Source: Platynereis dumerilii
Lineage: Eukaryota > Annelida > Polychaeta > Phyllodocida > Nereididae
Direction of reading: 5' to 3'
Assembly (NCBI GenBank): GCA_026936325.1
Contig: JAPTHN010000005.1
Coordinates: 60,689,514 to 60,753,513, forward strand
DNA: 64,000 bases
A program made the position numbers and the translations under genes. The notes beneath the pieces are model-generated. The model had not been told where the DNA came from and did not search any database. It was given only the letters and a program-made list of their open reading frames with translations. Below are positions 1 to 13,243 of the stretch, in pieces (within the stretch, counting starts at the first letter, position 1; each line of letters begins with the position of its first letter).

Positions 1-150
1 AAATCGACATCATTTTAGTCAAATTTTACGAGATGCATATTTAAAACAACCAAGTATGTTTTTTTTGCTGAGTAGATGACTAATATCTTGAAATATAGGT
101 TTGCCATAGATTAGCAAAAAGGAACAAAAAACATTACCATGCAGTGTACA

Positions 151-697
151 CAGGGCCGTATTAACCTATGGGCAAACGGGGCATTGCCCCGGGCCCATGA
201 CCTCAGGGGGGCCCATGATGAAGCTGAAATGTGTTCCGACAGTAACGAAAGTGCATCAGGTAACTTCCACACGAATGTACTTTTCAGAATTTCAGAGCTT
301 TTTTTGGGGCTCAAGGGCAGGGTAGCCACTGAAATTTGGCGAGCAAATTCCCTGTATTTTCCCTGAATTTTCCCTGTTTCACCGGACATTTTCCCTGACC
401 ATATTAGGGCTTAGCATTGTGTTATCGCGGCAATATTGTCGCTAATCAGAAACCAAAAACGATGTCTTTTACAGATTTTTGCTTAAAATAGAGCGCTTTT
501 TTCACGCATTACCACACGTAAAACCAAATTCCCTGTGTTTTCCCTGAATTTCAGGTCAAATTTCAAATTCCCTGAGTTTTCCCTGCAGGGAATTATTTTT
601 CACCATTTTCCCTGTTTTCCCTGTCCGATGGGGACCCTGAAGGGGGCCCATTAGAAATAGTTTGCCCCGGGCCCAGAAATGTGCTAATACGGCCCTG
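151..697. mobile_element. hAT-type MITE with perfect 8-bp target duplication
   Basis: The ends are CAGGGCCGTATTA and its exact inverse TAATACGGCCCTG, continuing as CCCCGGGCCCA-type inverted sequence. The element is flanked by AGTGTACA at 143-150 and 698-705. An 8-bp duplication with a CAGGG terminus is the hAT signature. The matching place in copy 2 of the tandem unit reads straight through AGTGTGCA, which is the empty site. It has no transposase reading frame, so it is non-autonomous. Its centre holds a second element (318-639). Confidence 0.88.
318..639. mobile_element. Probable second hAT-like MITE nested inside the first
   Basis: This segment starts CAGGGTAGCCA and ends TGGGGACCCTG, inverted ends matching at 9 of 11 positions. 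It is filled with TCCCTG/TTTTCCCTG repeats that do not resemble the outer element. The flanks share AAGGG but not a clean 8-bp duplication, so the boundaries are less certain than for the outer element. Confidence 0.5.
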
Positions 698-3600
698 AGT
701 GTACAACAGCATGGTAATTACATCCCTGATTGCGAAGCTGATTTAGGTCCACAGTTAATCACCATGCTAAGGATATTACTGACAGCAGAGTGGAACCATT
801 ATTCCATCTTCTTTATGCTTACTTTTATTCAAGAGGTGCACAATTGCAAGACCATGTAACCACTTCTTTATATATTGCCCATACAATATAGGATCTTTCC
901 TTATTGATTCACACTGTTTAATAGTTTGATAATTGATGGTAATCAAGAAGAAAATATCTTCAGGATTGGCCAAGGAATAATAGAACTAGAATACCTTACA
1001 AAAAGACTTTTCTTGTGTATTGTCGGTTTACATTGTACATACAGTACTATTGTAATTTCTGATTCCGATAGCAAGCTTAGTTGGCCTTTTATCATTTTTT
1101 AACAAAAATGTTTCAAACGAACTTTTTATTCTGATGTTGAGAAGCAAGATTAAGATTTCATGGTATGACAGTCACAAAAATAAAGACTAATAGCGTGTAA
1201 AATCATACTATTACTTCACGGACCCTTCAGGCTATTCCAACAAAACTACTGATTGCCCAGTTATGAAAACTTGCAAGCTGCTTTTATGTACTACAATGTC
1301 CTTAGCCAGGATACATGTTCAAATTACAGTCGCAGAAGCGGAAGCGATGCTTTTTCATTATCTAACTTTAGGCTATTATAAATGTTATGCTAGTATTCAG
1401 AAATAGTGCATTGATTCCTGCCACCTTGCATGATTCCTATGTACTGAGTCTACTGACACCATGCTTCTACATCCTCAAACCAAATAACATGTTTGTTCAC
1501 TGAAGAACCTCTGATGGTTAATTTTCCTCTCTTTACAAGTTCTAAACTCTACTAAAGTTGCCAACAGACTTTTAAAAGGTACAAAGATGTTGCGTGTGCT
1601 AACCTTATTATCTTTCTTAGTAATTACATTTCAACAAGGTGAAAATTGGGCATTCACCCTTTTAAATCATGTCCATTAAGGAAACAGTTTATTCACAAAC
1701 AAATACTTGTATTACTTGTTGTTCTTGTTTATTCCCATGTTACACTGAAGCATCAGAATGGAGTAACTGTACTTACGTTACTGCCATACAATAATTAAAT
1801 AGCTACAGCCTACTGACAATGACAGTCTGTACATTTATAATGAAAGCTTATTTAGGCCTATTATTTTGCCGAGGTTGTTACACTGTCAAAATTGAGTTTG
1901 TATCATGTCAAAGATGTAGTCAAAAGAAAACCTCTTTGGAAGCATTTGTGGCTTTAAATAAGGCAGTAATTTCCTTTTTTATACAGGAGAATTTTTTTTT
2001 ATTGCACCAAATTTTGAGGTTCATGTGAAGCCTATAATTATATTGAGGTAATACAACAGCATCTGAAACAAACACGGCCTTCATATAGTACTAAGTGCTC
2101 TGAAGCAAAACTATTTTATTCATGCCAAATGACCCGTTGCGAACATCTGCAATGCGGCAATGCCGTGACAACATCGCTATGTTGCTGAAAACTACATTGA
2201 ATTGTATCGCGGAAATGATGTCATCACAACGTTGTGAAGCATTGTCAAAGATATGACATTAGCATGGGACGTTGTGACAATGTTTCACAATGTTTCGAAA
2301 GAAACTTCAATTTCATTTTAATGTTGTGGCAACATCATTTCTGCCAATTAACAACGTTGTGTCCTGTGCCGCTTGGGAATTAAGGTACAAGATGAATTGT
2401 TTCTGGAGGAAGAAAAAGACGGGATAAGTAAAATTTGTTCCTTTTAATTTATTCTTTTCCTTATGTATTTTTGAATGATTTGTTGTGTAACACCTTTCAG
2501 AATCTTCTTAGGAAAAATAGGAGCAGCGTGGGGCATGCAACTTGATATTAAATCACATACAAGCAAAATTGCTTTGAAGAAACAATTAAGGATCATTTAC
2601 CCACGTATTTCCTTTCAGTCTGAGGAAGTATCACCTGTTTGTAAAGGAATGCTTCAGAAGAAATTTTGCCTATTCAAAGGAAACCAATCTTTTGGGGGAC
2701 TTAAAGTGAGACCAATTAGCAAATGCAACACCGCTCATCTCTTTGTTATGAAGCTGTTTTTTGAGGAGGCAATTTTTTCTCATTATCACTCTCATCTCTC
2801 CAATACATCAAAGGAAACAAACTCAGACGGCAGGTTTTTTTTCTGTCGCTCCATTGAAAATAAACCATTAGTGACTCAGATCTCGGTCACAAAGAAAGTT
2901 ATCTAAGTTTAAGTTTAGTGTATCATACTGATCTCCGGACTCTGTAGGTACATGTATTAAACAAAACCAAAGACAATAAAGACATACAAGGTAAGATAGT
3001 GTAATGTCAGAAACATGCCTATGCCTATTATTGAAATTTCATTGATTTTGTCCAGATTAGTGATATCGTACATTGTATGATAAACGTGGAAAATTGTTGT
3101 CATCTTGAATGTATCAGCGACGTGGGTTTCTCGATATTCCTTATGCATTGTGTAAAAATACTTGTGTAAGTATAGTTTCTTTTAGCAAGCTTGCAGAAAG
3201 TTTTTGTTAGCCTTACTGTACTCACGAAAACCCCAGTGCACCCAAAACTATTTACTATTTCCTACACAAGAATTTGTTTGATCCTAGATATAATGCAAAC
3301 CATATCTGGGTCTGGTGCCGTCAATTTGTTTTGTCCCAGAATAACAATGGAAAGATACAAACTTCTTCTGCAGACAATGATGTTATTTGCCTCAAGATGC
3401 AATGGCAGTGAGTAAATAGGCTCATGTATCTTCTCCATATGTAGCACAGATGTCAAAGGAAGTTTGCTTAGCTTCTGATCGACAAATTCTGGGTTTCATC
3501 TAAGCTTTGTAGTTTGTCACTGCCTTGTACTCACCATGTGTATATTTTTACAGAAATAGTAAAAATGTTACTCCTTTTCTATACAAAAAAACCAACACAA

Positions 3601-4147
3601 CAGACTGCAATGGATGCCAAATATATACCTCTCCCAGGGATTTATGTTCTGAAAGCATTCATCAAAATGGAGGGCACATACGTGTACTTCATGTCCCTGC
3701 AGAATCTGTGGATTTCTGACTAGTCAGCCAAATCTGTCAACTTCCTTAAGGAATTCCACCTTTCAACTGTTATCAAGTAGGAGATAACTGGAACCTATGA
3801 CAAGAATACATTAGATGCTGCAACCAGCTAAAATCATTGGTTTTGCATGCGGCATTTATATGACATAGCTGTTTATAACATTTTTCACAATTTCAAGCAG
3901 AAAGTATCTCAGCAGCTGCTGATTCCCGATACAGGCAATCAAGCAATCCTATTTCTTAAACAATAGATGAGAAACAAGCCTATTCTGCTGCTGTCTGGCT
4001 CTGTTCCTCCTAATTAATAGCAGAAGCACCCACTTGGTATCTAATCACAGACGCAATTGCTCTTACACGGGATCATTTCTTCTACATAAAGTAGAGTAAC
4101 TTGCATAAAATAGCTCCAATTTCAGTTCTTATTTTCTTGGTGTTTTA

Positions 4148-5253
4148 CAGATGATTTCATATTTGTAGACTTTTCTCTAATAAAAAAAAATTTTGCTAAA
4201 TTTTTGGTCTGACATCAGAAAATCCTGCCAGGTGATTGGTCAAGTTACACATAGCGTGTCACTTTTTTTTCAGTTTGCTTCAAGCGAGTGAAGTTGGCTT
4301 GAAAAGTGATGTAGTAATTTTGACCAATAAACTGCAATGCCCAACTTGGTATTGTGGCAGTTGTTCACACATGTCTAACTGTAATTCACATGAACTCTTA
4401 CATTTCCTCATGAATTGTTGTATTTCACACTCCTGTGTAACTGTTGATTGTTTCAATTGATATTAAATCAGTCTCAAGCTGACTCTGAATGGCTTTACAT
4501 CTTTGAGCACCAAGGGCAATTCAGAATTAAATTTTACAACTGGGTTGAGGGAGGGGTGGCAGTTTGTATGGTTTAACTTGAGCGGAAACCACCTTTTTGC
4601 ACATGACTTGGGCGTTGGGAATTATTCCCGACAGGATACGCGTGTTCAAGGGGGGTACTTATTCTTCACGACATGCTTGTTTTTTAAAAGAAATTTTAAA
4701 AGGAAAGGGAGGTAAAACAAATATTTGTGAAGCCAAAGGGCGGTGTCACTTTTGACAGAGAATTCAAACAAAACTCCCAACCCCCTCCCAGTCATAAATT
4801 CTGAATGGCCCATCAGCACAGGAGGATGATCCAGTGATGTGGCCGACATTCGTAAGAAAATCAAAGTGGGAATCAAACCAGGACCCAGCGATTGGTAGCC
4901 CATTGTCATGTCATCTGAGCAGATCCCTCCTCTGAGAAAATGTTCCATTCATATATTTGTTGGTTTTGGTAAAAATAAACATTATGTGGATCATCTGATC
5001 CCAATCATCTGAATGCAGAGTACGGGACTTTGAGGATGTGGATAGTAAAACTGTTTGAAGCACAAACAGAGACTCTCATTTGAAACAGCTAGAGTCAGTT
5101 CCATTGAGGAGATCAATGGTTTAGAATGCTATGGTCACTCATATAAAACACTTTTCCGGAGAGAGTAGTGTCATACCTTCTCTCAACCAATGAAAATTGC
5201 AGGAAAAATGATGTATTTCCTACCACAGATGTCTACAAATATGAAATCATCTG
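4148..5253. mobile_element. Tc1/mariner-like MITE (TA target) in tandem copy 1
   Basis: The terminal inverted repeats start CAGATGATTTCATATTTGTA and continue for at least 23 bp. They are identical at both ends and flanked by TA (4146-4147 and 5254-5255). Copy 2 of the tandem unit reads GGTGTTTAAGGTTG at about 9350, the uninterrupted site. This confirms both boundaries and the TA duplication. At 1106 bp it has no transposase frame. The TA target suggests the Tc1/mariner superfamily, but class is not proven without a parent element. Confidence 0.82.
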
Positions 5254-5649
5254 TAAGATTTTGTAAATGTGCTCGATGTCAAATGCATTCTCATACAGTA
5301 ATTCTCAAACTTAGAAAAGAAGAGCAATGATATTAAGTGTGCTAAAGGGTCTCATGAACATCAGGAGTCTTTCTGGATTTTAGAATGCTTATCAATGTCA
5401 ATTGCACCAGCCTTCTTTTTGCAATAACTTGACGTATTCTATGAGAAAAGCATTCCATCTGCCCATATAAGCAGCAATGTATTGTACAATGTAAGTTTGT
5501 ATATATATATTCTGCAAATATATAGTATCAAACTAATAGAATAGTAAAACAAACATTTCATGCCATTACTATTAACTAATTTATAAATAAGGACCTACAT
5601 GTACAATTAAAGAGTTCTGCTAAATTGACCAATTGTATTTTCACAAGAT

Positions 5650-8600
5650 ATACAATTGACATTATTTTAGTCACATCGTGCGAGATGCATTTTTAAACAC
5701 CCAAGAACATTTTCATATTTTACGTAGATGATGAGTATGGAGAAATACAGTTTTGCCATAAAATTAACAAAAAGGAGCAAGAAATGTTTCCAGAAGTGTG
5801 CACAAGCACTGTAATTACATCTCTTATTGTGCAGCCAATTTAGGTCAACAGTTAATCACCATGCTAAGAAAATTACTGACAGCAAAGTGGAACCATCATT
5901 CCATCTTCTTTATGTTACTTTTACTCAAGTGGGGCTTAATTGCAAGACTATGTAACCATCACTCATTATATTGCCTATACAGGCTATATAGCATCTATCA
6001 CTGTTGCTTCACGTGGCTTAATGGTTTGATACTTGATTGAAGATTAATATATCTTAAGGATCAGCTAAATATACTTCCTTGAAATTCGCATTGCCTTGTG
6101 ATAATAATTTACTTTTCAATAACACAATTAAGCTTTGATAACTCTGCATTACAGAACATATCAAGCCCAATAAAGTACCATTAACTCCCCCCTACCCAAT
6201 CTTTGTGCAAACAGTACATCTGTGATGTATCATTACTTGACAGATAGCTTAGTTGGCCATTTTCATGATGTTATGAACAAAAATGTTTCAAACATAATTT
6301 TAATTTTGGCACAGAGAAGTAAAGTTAAGATTTCATGGTATGGCAGTCACACCAATAAAAGTGTGCATTGATTCCTGCCATCTTGCTTGTTTCCTATGTA
6401 CTGATGCCATCTACATCCTCAAATAACATGTTTGTTCACTGACAAGTTCAGAACCTCTAATGGTTAATTTTCCTTTCTTTGCATGTTCTAAACTCTCCTA
6501 AAAGTTACCAGCAGACTTTTTAAAAGGCACAAAGACTCTTTGTATGTTAACCTTATTATGTTTCTTAGTAATTACATTTTACTAAGAGGAATTTGGGAAT
6601 TCAGCCTTTTAAATCATATCTATTTTGGAAACAGGTTATTCTCAAACAAATGCTTGTTGTTCTAGTGTATTCCAACATAATACTGAAGTATCATTTAGTG
6701 GAGTTACTGTGTACGTGCATTATTGCAACACAATATTGAAAGACCAACAGCCAATTTCAAATTGCAGTCCTCGTCATATTTATGTGGAATCTCGAGTTCT
6801 TTTCATCATGGGCTTGGTTACTGCTTTCTCTTCCCTCCTCCGCCTCCTCCTCCACCTCTGAACCACCCCTGGATTTTTTCATTTGTAGGGTAGCAGGGCC
6901 CAAACTATTCCATCAATTCAAATAAAGTTGCAGTCAAATTAAACAGAACTATCATGGCCATAATATGAGACTATAACCACATTCATAGACCTTTTAGTTC
7001 TTGAGAAATGGGCAGTTGAATGACAAATTTCTTTGCGGAGTGTCACAAAACCACCAGTTTTAGGTTCCAACCTCACGACATATGACCAAAGACATGACAG
7101 GTAAAATTTGCTGGTTTTACTCTCCTCTTGTCGTTTTTTGTAAGATTTGTTGTGTAACACCCTTCTGAATTTTCTAAGGAAAATGTAAAGTGGCCTAGGG
7201 CATGCAATTTGAAATGAAAATCTAATACAAGGTAATTTGCTTTAAATAAACAGTTATGGATAATTTAGACACCTATCTTCTCTGATTTTGAGGAAGTATC
7301 ACCTGTTCGTGAAGGAATGCTTCAGTAGAAATTTTGTCTATTTAAAGGAAATCATTCTTTTTAGGGGACTTAAATGTGAGACTAACTAGCAAATGCAACA
7401 CCACTCCTCTCTTTGTTGGGCAGCAGTTCTTTGAGGAGGCAACTTTTTCTCATTAACGCTCTCGTCTTTTCAGTACATCAAAAAGAATAATCTCAGACTG
7501 CGTGTTTGAATCTGTCAAGATTGGAACAACTATGTTTTGTTTTTTCTGTCACTTCCATGAAATTCAACTCTTAGTTACTCAGATCTCTGTCACAAAGAAC
7601 ACTATAGACTAAAATCTAAATTCAGTGTATCATACTTTTTTCGAGACTATGAAAATTCGTCATGAAAGGATTTTAATCAGCAATACCAGATGATCTGACC
7701 AAATTTCTGTCTGTCATCCTGATAGTCGCAAAGTGCTTGCAAGCCATACTGAGGCACCCATGGCCACTTAGTACCACCAAGTTGGTGTTATTTTCATCTA
7801 AAAGAATGTTTTTGATAATTCGCTTATTTCAGCGAAGTGAAAATGCATTCATGGACACTCACGATGCCAAAGGCACAATGTCACATTCTGGAATTTATAA
7901 ATATTCAATTCAATTCAATTCAATTTACTGACCACAGATAATTATATACATTATACAGATAATACAAGGGGAAGCAATCATACATAAATATGTGGTAGGC
8001 TGACATCAAATGTAGATGTGTGATCAAATGATAAAGTGTCCTTGTAATGTGGGGATGATGATGATATGAAACTTCCGCATTATGGACATCCAGATTGTTA
8101 CAAGTTTAATGAGATTGATGAATAAAGCTGTACATTCAGTATCATACACGATTAGAGAAAAAAAGGACACACATGGCCAAAAATGGGTTTGAATACAGGT
8201 AAAACAGCATACATGTAATGTCAGAGATATGCCTTTGCTATTTTTGAAATATCATTGATTTTGCCCAGATTAGCGATACTGTACATTGTGTGATAAACGA
8301 GGACATTTTTGTCTTCAAAAAAGCAACACAAAGGTGGGTTTCTTAATATTCTTAATTCTTGTGTAGGTAGTTTCTTTAAGCAAGCTTGCAGAAAGCTTTT
8401 GTTGGCCTTACCATACTCTGGCAAACTCACAGTGCACCCATAATTACTTACCATCTCCTACACAAGAACTTGTTTGATCAGAGATAATGCAAAACAAATC
8501 TGTGTCTAGCGCCGTCAATGAGTATTGTCCAAGAATGACAATGGGAAAATAAGAACTTCTTCTCCAGAAAATGGCGTAAGTAGCATCAAGATACAAAGGC

Positions 8601-10017
8601 AGTGAGTAAATATGCTCATGTTACAGTCATGTATCTTATTCACAGGCAGCACTTAAATTTCAAAGGAAGTGCTTTGCTCCTAGCTGAGTCCTGATTGCGG
8701 GTTTAATTTTGGCTTTGGATTATAAAGTTGTCAATTCTTTTTACTCACCATGAGTATATTTGTACAGATATTGTAAAAGTTTACTTCTTTTCAGCACAGA
8801 TAAACCAACACAACAGACTGCAATGGATGCCAGAGGGATGAGAGTACATGTATAGACTATAGATCTCTCCCAGGGATTTGTGTTCTGAAAGCATTCATCA
8901 AAATGTAGGGCACATACTTCAAGTCCCTACAGAATCTGTGGATTTCTGACTAGTCACACTCAGTCAAGCCAAATCTGTCAACTTCCTAAAGGAGTTCCAC
9001 CTTTCAACTGTTACAAATAGAAGATAACTGGAACCAATGACAAGAATACATTAGATGCTGCAACGAGCTCAAAACATTGGTTTTGCAAGCGGCATATATA
9101 TGACATACACGTAGCAGTTTATATAAGAAGAGAGTTGCTCAGAAGCTGCTGATTCCCGATACAGGCAATCAAGCAATCCTATTCTGCTGCTGTCTTGCTC
9201 TGTATCCTCCTAATTAATTGCAGAATCACCCACTTGGTATCTAATCACAGATGTAATTGCTCTTGCCCCGGATCATTTCTCCTACATAAAGTAGAGTAAC
9301 TTGCATAAAAATATGCCAATTTGAGATCATATTTCTTGGTGTTTAAGGTTGTATAATTGTGCTGAATGACAAATGTAGCTATTCTCACAAAGTACTTCTT
9401 AAAACTTAAAAAAGAAGAGTCATGATACTAAGTATGCTAACTCTGGGACCAGAAAACAATACATGACAGATCTCTCTTGATATTGTTTGATGTTTTTGTC
9501 ACATTCAAACTGGGATCATCAGAGCCAAAACTAGCCTTCAGCAGTTTAATCCAGTCCTACCAGGTTGTTAAAATGCAGCCGCATTGTTCTTAAAGTCAGG
9601 CATTTATGAAAGCTAGTGGAAGATGTAGAATGATGCTACAACAATGCTTGTCAGTCCATTGTATGTTGAAGCACAGCTCAGTGCTTCATTTACATGGATT
9701 CTTAACAGGTATATGAAGGGTCTCATGAACATCAGGAGTCTTTCTGGATTTTAGAATGCTTTGTCAATTGCACAAGCCTTCTTTTTGCAATAACTTGACA
9801 TATTCTGTGAGAAAAAAGTTCCATCTGCCAATATATATAGTACAATGTAATGTTGTATACATATTCTGCAAATATAGTATCAAACTAATAATAAGTGAAG
9901 AATAGTAAAACAAAGATTTCACGCTATGAAATCTGTATTACTATTAACTAATTTAAAAATAAGGCTTTTGCATGTACAATTAAAGAGTATTGCTAAATTG
10001 ACCAATTGTATTTTTAT
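5650..10017 (+). repeat. Copy 2 of the tandem non-coding duplication
   Basis: The least interrupted copy, about 4.37 kb, and so the best guide to unit length. It starts with a block matching both 1 and 10018 (ACATTATTTTAGTCAC type, then GCGAGATGCATTT). It holds a short AATTC pentamer run at about 7903-7926 and a stretch at about 7680-8200 that has no clear match in copy 1. It has no SINE, LINE or MITE of the kinds that interrupt copies 1 and 3. No coding frame is shared with the other copies. Confidence 0.75.
7903..7926. repeat. Short (AATTC)n microsatellite
   Basis: About four tandem AATTC units within tandem copy 2, absent at the matching position in copy 1. Confidence 0.7.
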
Positions 10018-10795
10018 AATATACAATTAACATTGTTATAGTCACATTGTGCGAGATGCATTTCTAAACACCCAAGTACATTTCGTATTGTTATGTAAAT
10101 AGATAATTGCTATCTAGAAATACAGGTTTGACATAAAATTGACAAAAAGGAGCAAGAAACGTTGCTACAAAGTGTGCAGCAGCACTGTAATTACATCTCT
10201 TATTGCGCAGCCAATTTAGGTCAACAGTTAATCACTATGCTTAGAAAATTACTGACAGCAAAGTGGAAATATTACTCCATCTTCTTTATGTTACTTTTAC
10301 TTAAGTGGGGCTTAACTGCAAAACCATATAACCATTACTTTCTATATTCCCTTCACACAATATATATAGCATCTCTATTTGTTGCTTCAATTTGTTCAAT
10401 GGTTTGATACTTGATGGAAGATGAATATATATGTTAAGGATCAGCTAAGGAGCAATATATTTCTTTCAAATTCGCATGGCGTTGTGCAATTGTGATAATA
10501 ATTTATTGCTCTTTAACACAATGAATCTTCAATAATATCACTATACAGGATACTATATCAAGCCCAATCACTTACCATGCAATCCCCCCTACACGATCTG
10601 ATTTCTAATATATAAGTTTATCTGCTCCTATATAATAGTTGTTTGATGTTGAGAGCTTTGCATTATATGACATGTCCACCTGATAGACCCTACTAATAAT
10701 ATTCTCGGTGGTCTGGTACAAACAGGTGGCCAACAAGAATAAATCAGAAACTTATTTGATACTACCACTTTATTATGCAGTAACAATGATGCTAT

Positions 10796-12899
10796 AATAA
10801 TAAATAATATTAAGTATTTATATAGCGCCAATTCCAGTAAACTGCTCATTAGCGCTTGGTTGGATTAGCCAATATTTCTGTAGTATTTGGTAAAAAGATA
10901 TGTTTTCAATCGCTTTTTGAAATTATCCAGTGTTTTTGATTTGCGTACATTTTCTGGCAGTCCATTCCAAAGCTGTGGCGATGAATAGGAGAAGGCTCTA
11001 TCTTCCAACTTGTTTTGATTTCGTATAGCAGGTACCTCTAGGAGCAGTTTGCCATTGCTGCGGAGGTTCAGGTCATTTTCAGGTTTGAGTTGAATAAGAC
11101 TTTTGAGGTATTGAGGTGCTTGATTATTCACAACTTTCCATGTGGATGTCATAAGTTTGAATTGGATCCTTGCAGGGATCGGAAGCCAGTGCAACTCTTT
11201 CCTATAACGACTGACTTTGTCTTGTCTTTTCAATCCTTCAATTAGACGTACAGCAGAGTTCTGAGCCACCTGGAGTTTATTAATCACTTGTTTGGATGAA
11301 CCATAGAGCAACCCATTGCCATAGTCTAAATGAGGGGTGACTAATGCATTCACAGCTGTCTTGATTGACTCTTTGTTCAGTGACTTACGGAGTTTTGAGA
11401 TGTTTCGAAGGTTATAATACGCATTTTGACACATTTTGTTTACTTGCTTTTGCATTGACATGTGTTTATCAAAGAATACACCCAAGTTTCTGGCATGATC
11501 TGTCGCTTTGATTTCAACATTGTCTACACTGATCGACGACATGTTAAGTTTTTTGAGTTGAAATGGTGAGCCAATGAGAAGTAGCTCCGTCTTTTCACCA
11601 TTGTTACAGAGTTTGTTTTTGTGAAGAAAATTGCGTATTTCTGTGATGCACTTTTCCATTTTCTTTGTCGCATTTTCCTCTTCGAGAAAATTTGGCTTGA
11701 AGGAGAGGATAAGTTGTTCATCATCAGCATACTTTTGATCATCAACTTCATTTTGTTCAGCTACCTTACTTATTGGGGCAACGTAGGAATTGAATAAGAT
11801 TGGGCCAAGTTTTGAGCCTTGAGGGACACCATACTTTAGAGGCAGCTTGTTTGATTCCGTGTCATTTATTTGTACCGACTGAGATCTATTGGTGATGTAT
11901 GATTTGAACCAATTTAGAGCGAAGCCGTCAATACCGTATTTGTCTCTCAATCTTTTCAAAAGGATATCATGATCAATTGTATCAAATGCTGCAGATAGGT
12001 CTAATAGTACCAGCATCGTTACTTCACCACGGCTCATGTTTAGCAAGACATCATTGTGAATTTTTGTCAATAGAGTTTCAGTACTGAAATTTTGCTTGTA
12101 TGCAGATTGTTTTTCATCATCCAGGCTACTTAGTGTGAGGTGATTGGTGTATTGTTTGATGACAGCACCCTCTATAACTTTACTCAGAAAGGACAGGTTT
12201 GAAACTGGTCTGTAATTTTCTTAATGAGATCAAGGCCATTTTTCTTCAGGAGCGGTTTTACCAGAGCGTGTTTCAGTTCATTAGGCATTTTCCCTTGTCT
12301 GAGTGATGCATTGACTATTTTAGCCATGATAGGGAGAAACTCATCCATGCATTCCAGCAGTAGCCATGTTGGTATTGGGTCTAGGTTACAGTGCTTCACA
12401 GGCATATCAGTGATTATTTTCTTAATCTCCGTCTCCGTGAGTGTTTTGAATTGACTTAGTTTTTGACCAGAGTATGTCTCAACATCATCAGCTGTACTTG
12501 TGCTGTTTGTGTCTAATTTTGATCTTATTTTCTTGATTTTGTCATCAAAGAATTTGTTGAAATCATTTGCAAGATCTTCTTCATTTACATGATGTGGCAG
12601 AGGTAAATCTTGTTTTCTGTTAAGGCTAGAATTGAGGATCTTAAACATAGCCTTTGAGTTGCCTTTAGTTTTTTCAATCTTTGTCTTAAGCTCATCCGAT
12701 TTCAGTTGATTGAGCCTGTCGTTTAGCTCGTTTCGTTTCTCCTTAAATATCTCCCAGTCTGCCTCAAGCCCAGTACGTCTCCATTTTCTTTCTGCCTTTC
12801 TTTTGCTGGTCTTAAGATTCTTGATATCAGCATTTGTGAAAGGTGTTGGTTTCCGAAGAGTTACTTGTTTGATCTTTATCGGTGCATGTTGCTCATGAA
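10796..12899 (-). mobile_element. 5'-truncated CR1/L2-supergroup LINE
   Basis: A minus-strand non-LTR retrotransposon fragment inserted in tandem copy 3. The coding region runs from the linker upstream of the reverse transcriptase to the normal C-terminus. The endonuclease is missing because of 5' truncation near 12899, where the tandem unit resumes. After the stop, a short 3' tail contains TATATAGCGCC and ends in AATAAT-type repeats, a common ending for CR1/L2-like LINEs. A similar tail fragment lies at 32820-33240. I could not define a target-site duplication, which is often the case for this group. Confidence 0.85.
10865..12899 (-). pseudogene. LINE ORF2 fragment: reverse transcriptase, one frameshift
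   Basis: In coding order: a linker similar to other CR1/L2 ORF2 proteins (HAPIKIKQVTLRKPTPFT, about 12890), then the N-terminal RT region, which is open at 12648-12184. Next comes a single frameshift near 12222, where the frame changes just before an NYRPVSNLSFLSKV-type motif. The remaining frame carries STETLLTKI, motif A (LLDLSAAFDTIDH), motif B (YGVPQGSKLGP), the catalytic YADD box (in KYADDEQL), RNLGVFFD, and a typical end (LWNGLPENVRKS to FTKYY). The 401-aa open stretch 12070-10865 holds the catalytic core. One frameshift and no other visible stop in about 2 kb suggests a fairly recent insertion. It would be inactive because the 5' half is missing. Confidence 0.88.
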
Positions 12900-12943
12900 T
12901 ATTTTCTTGTTTATTGTCAAGTTATGTTGTACATACAGTAAAT

Positions 12944-13018
12944 CTGTGGTGTTTAATCTCTTCGTAGCCTGTGGTGTTTAATCTCTTCGTAGCCTGTGGT
13001 GTTTAATCTCTTCGTAGC
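12944..13018 (+). repeat. Three perfect 25-bp tandem repeats at the SINE 5' end
   Basis: Units start at 12944, 12969 and 12994 and contain GGTGTTTAATCTCTTCGTAG. The last unit runs directly into the A-box-like TAGCCTAATGG, so the repeated segment is the SINE's own 5' end. Confidence 0.9.
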
Positions 13019-13243
13019 CTAATGGTTAGAGCGCTTGACTGCGAATCCACTGGCACTTGAGTGAGCCGGTTGTGGCTGTGGCCGGGGAGGGTGGCCACTT
13101 GTGTAGGCAGGGGTTACCCTCCTGTCAGGTGTGAGCAACAACATCTCTTGCCAGACACCAAGGATGGATGACAACTGGCCCTGCCCTGATTCCTGAGGCA
13201 CTGAAGATTGAATGCTGGGCTGTTCACTATGAATTGCACATAA

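Larger units (their letters stand above)
1..5649 (+). repeat. Copy 1 of a tandem non-coding duplication (left end cut by window)
   Basis: First of three head-to-tail copies of a long unit. Landmarks recur in the same order in the other copies: the ACGAGATGCAT start (near 31, 5680 and 10050), a TTACTGACAGCA block (near 776, 5872 and 10249), TGAGGAAGTATCACCTG (2621, 7289 and 15763), and CCACCTTTCAACTGTT (3756, 8997 and 18129). No reading frame is conserved between copies: the 143-aa frame at 2475-2906 is not open at the matching place in copy 2. I therefore read the unit as non-coding. Copy 1 carries two private insertions, a hAT-type MITE (151-697) and a TA-flanked MITE (4148-5253). Copy 2 keeps the empty site for both. 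The window begins inside or at the start of the unit, so more copies may lie to the left. Confidence 0.8.

Noticed and set aside
2475-2906. 143-aa plus-strand open frame in tandem copy 1
   Set aside because: The matching stretch in copies 2 and 3 is not open in any shared frame and no domain is recognisable.
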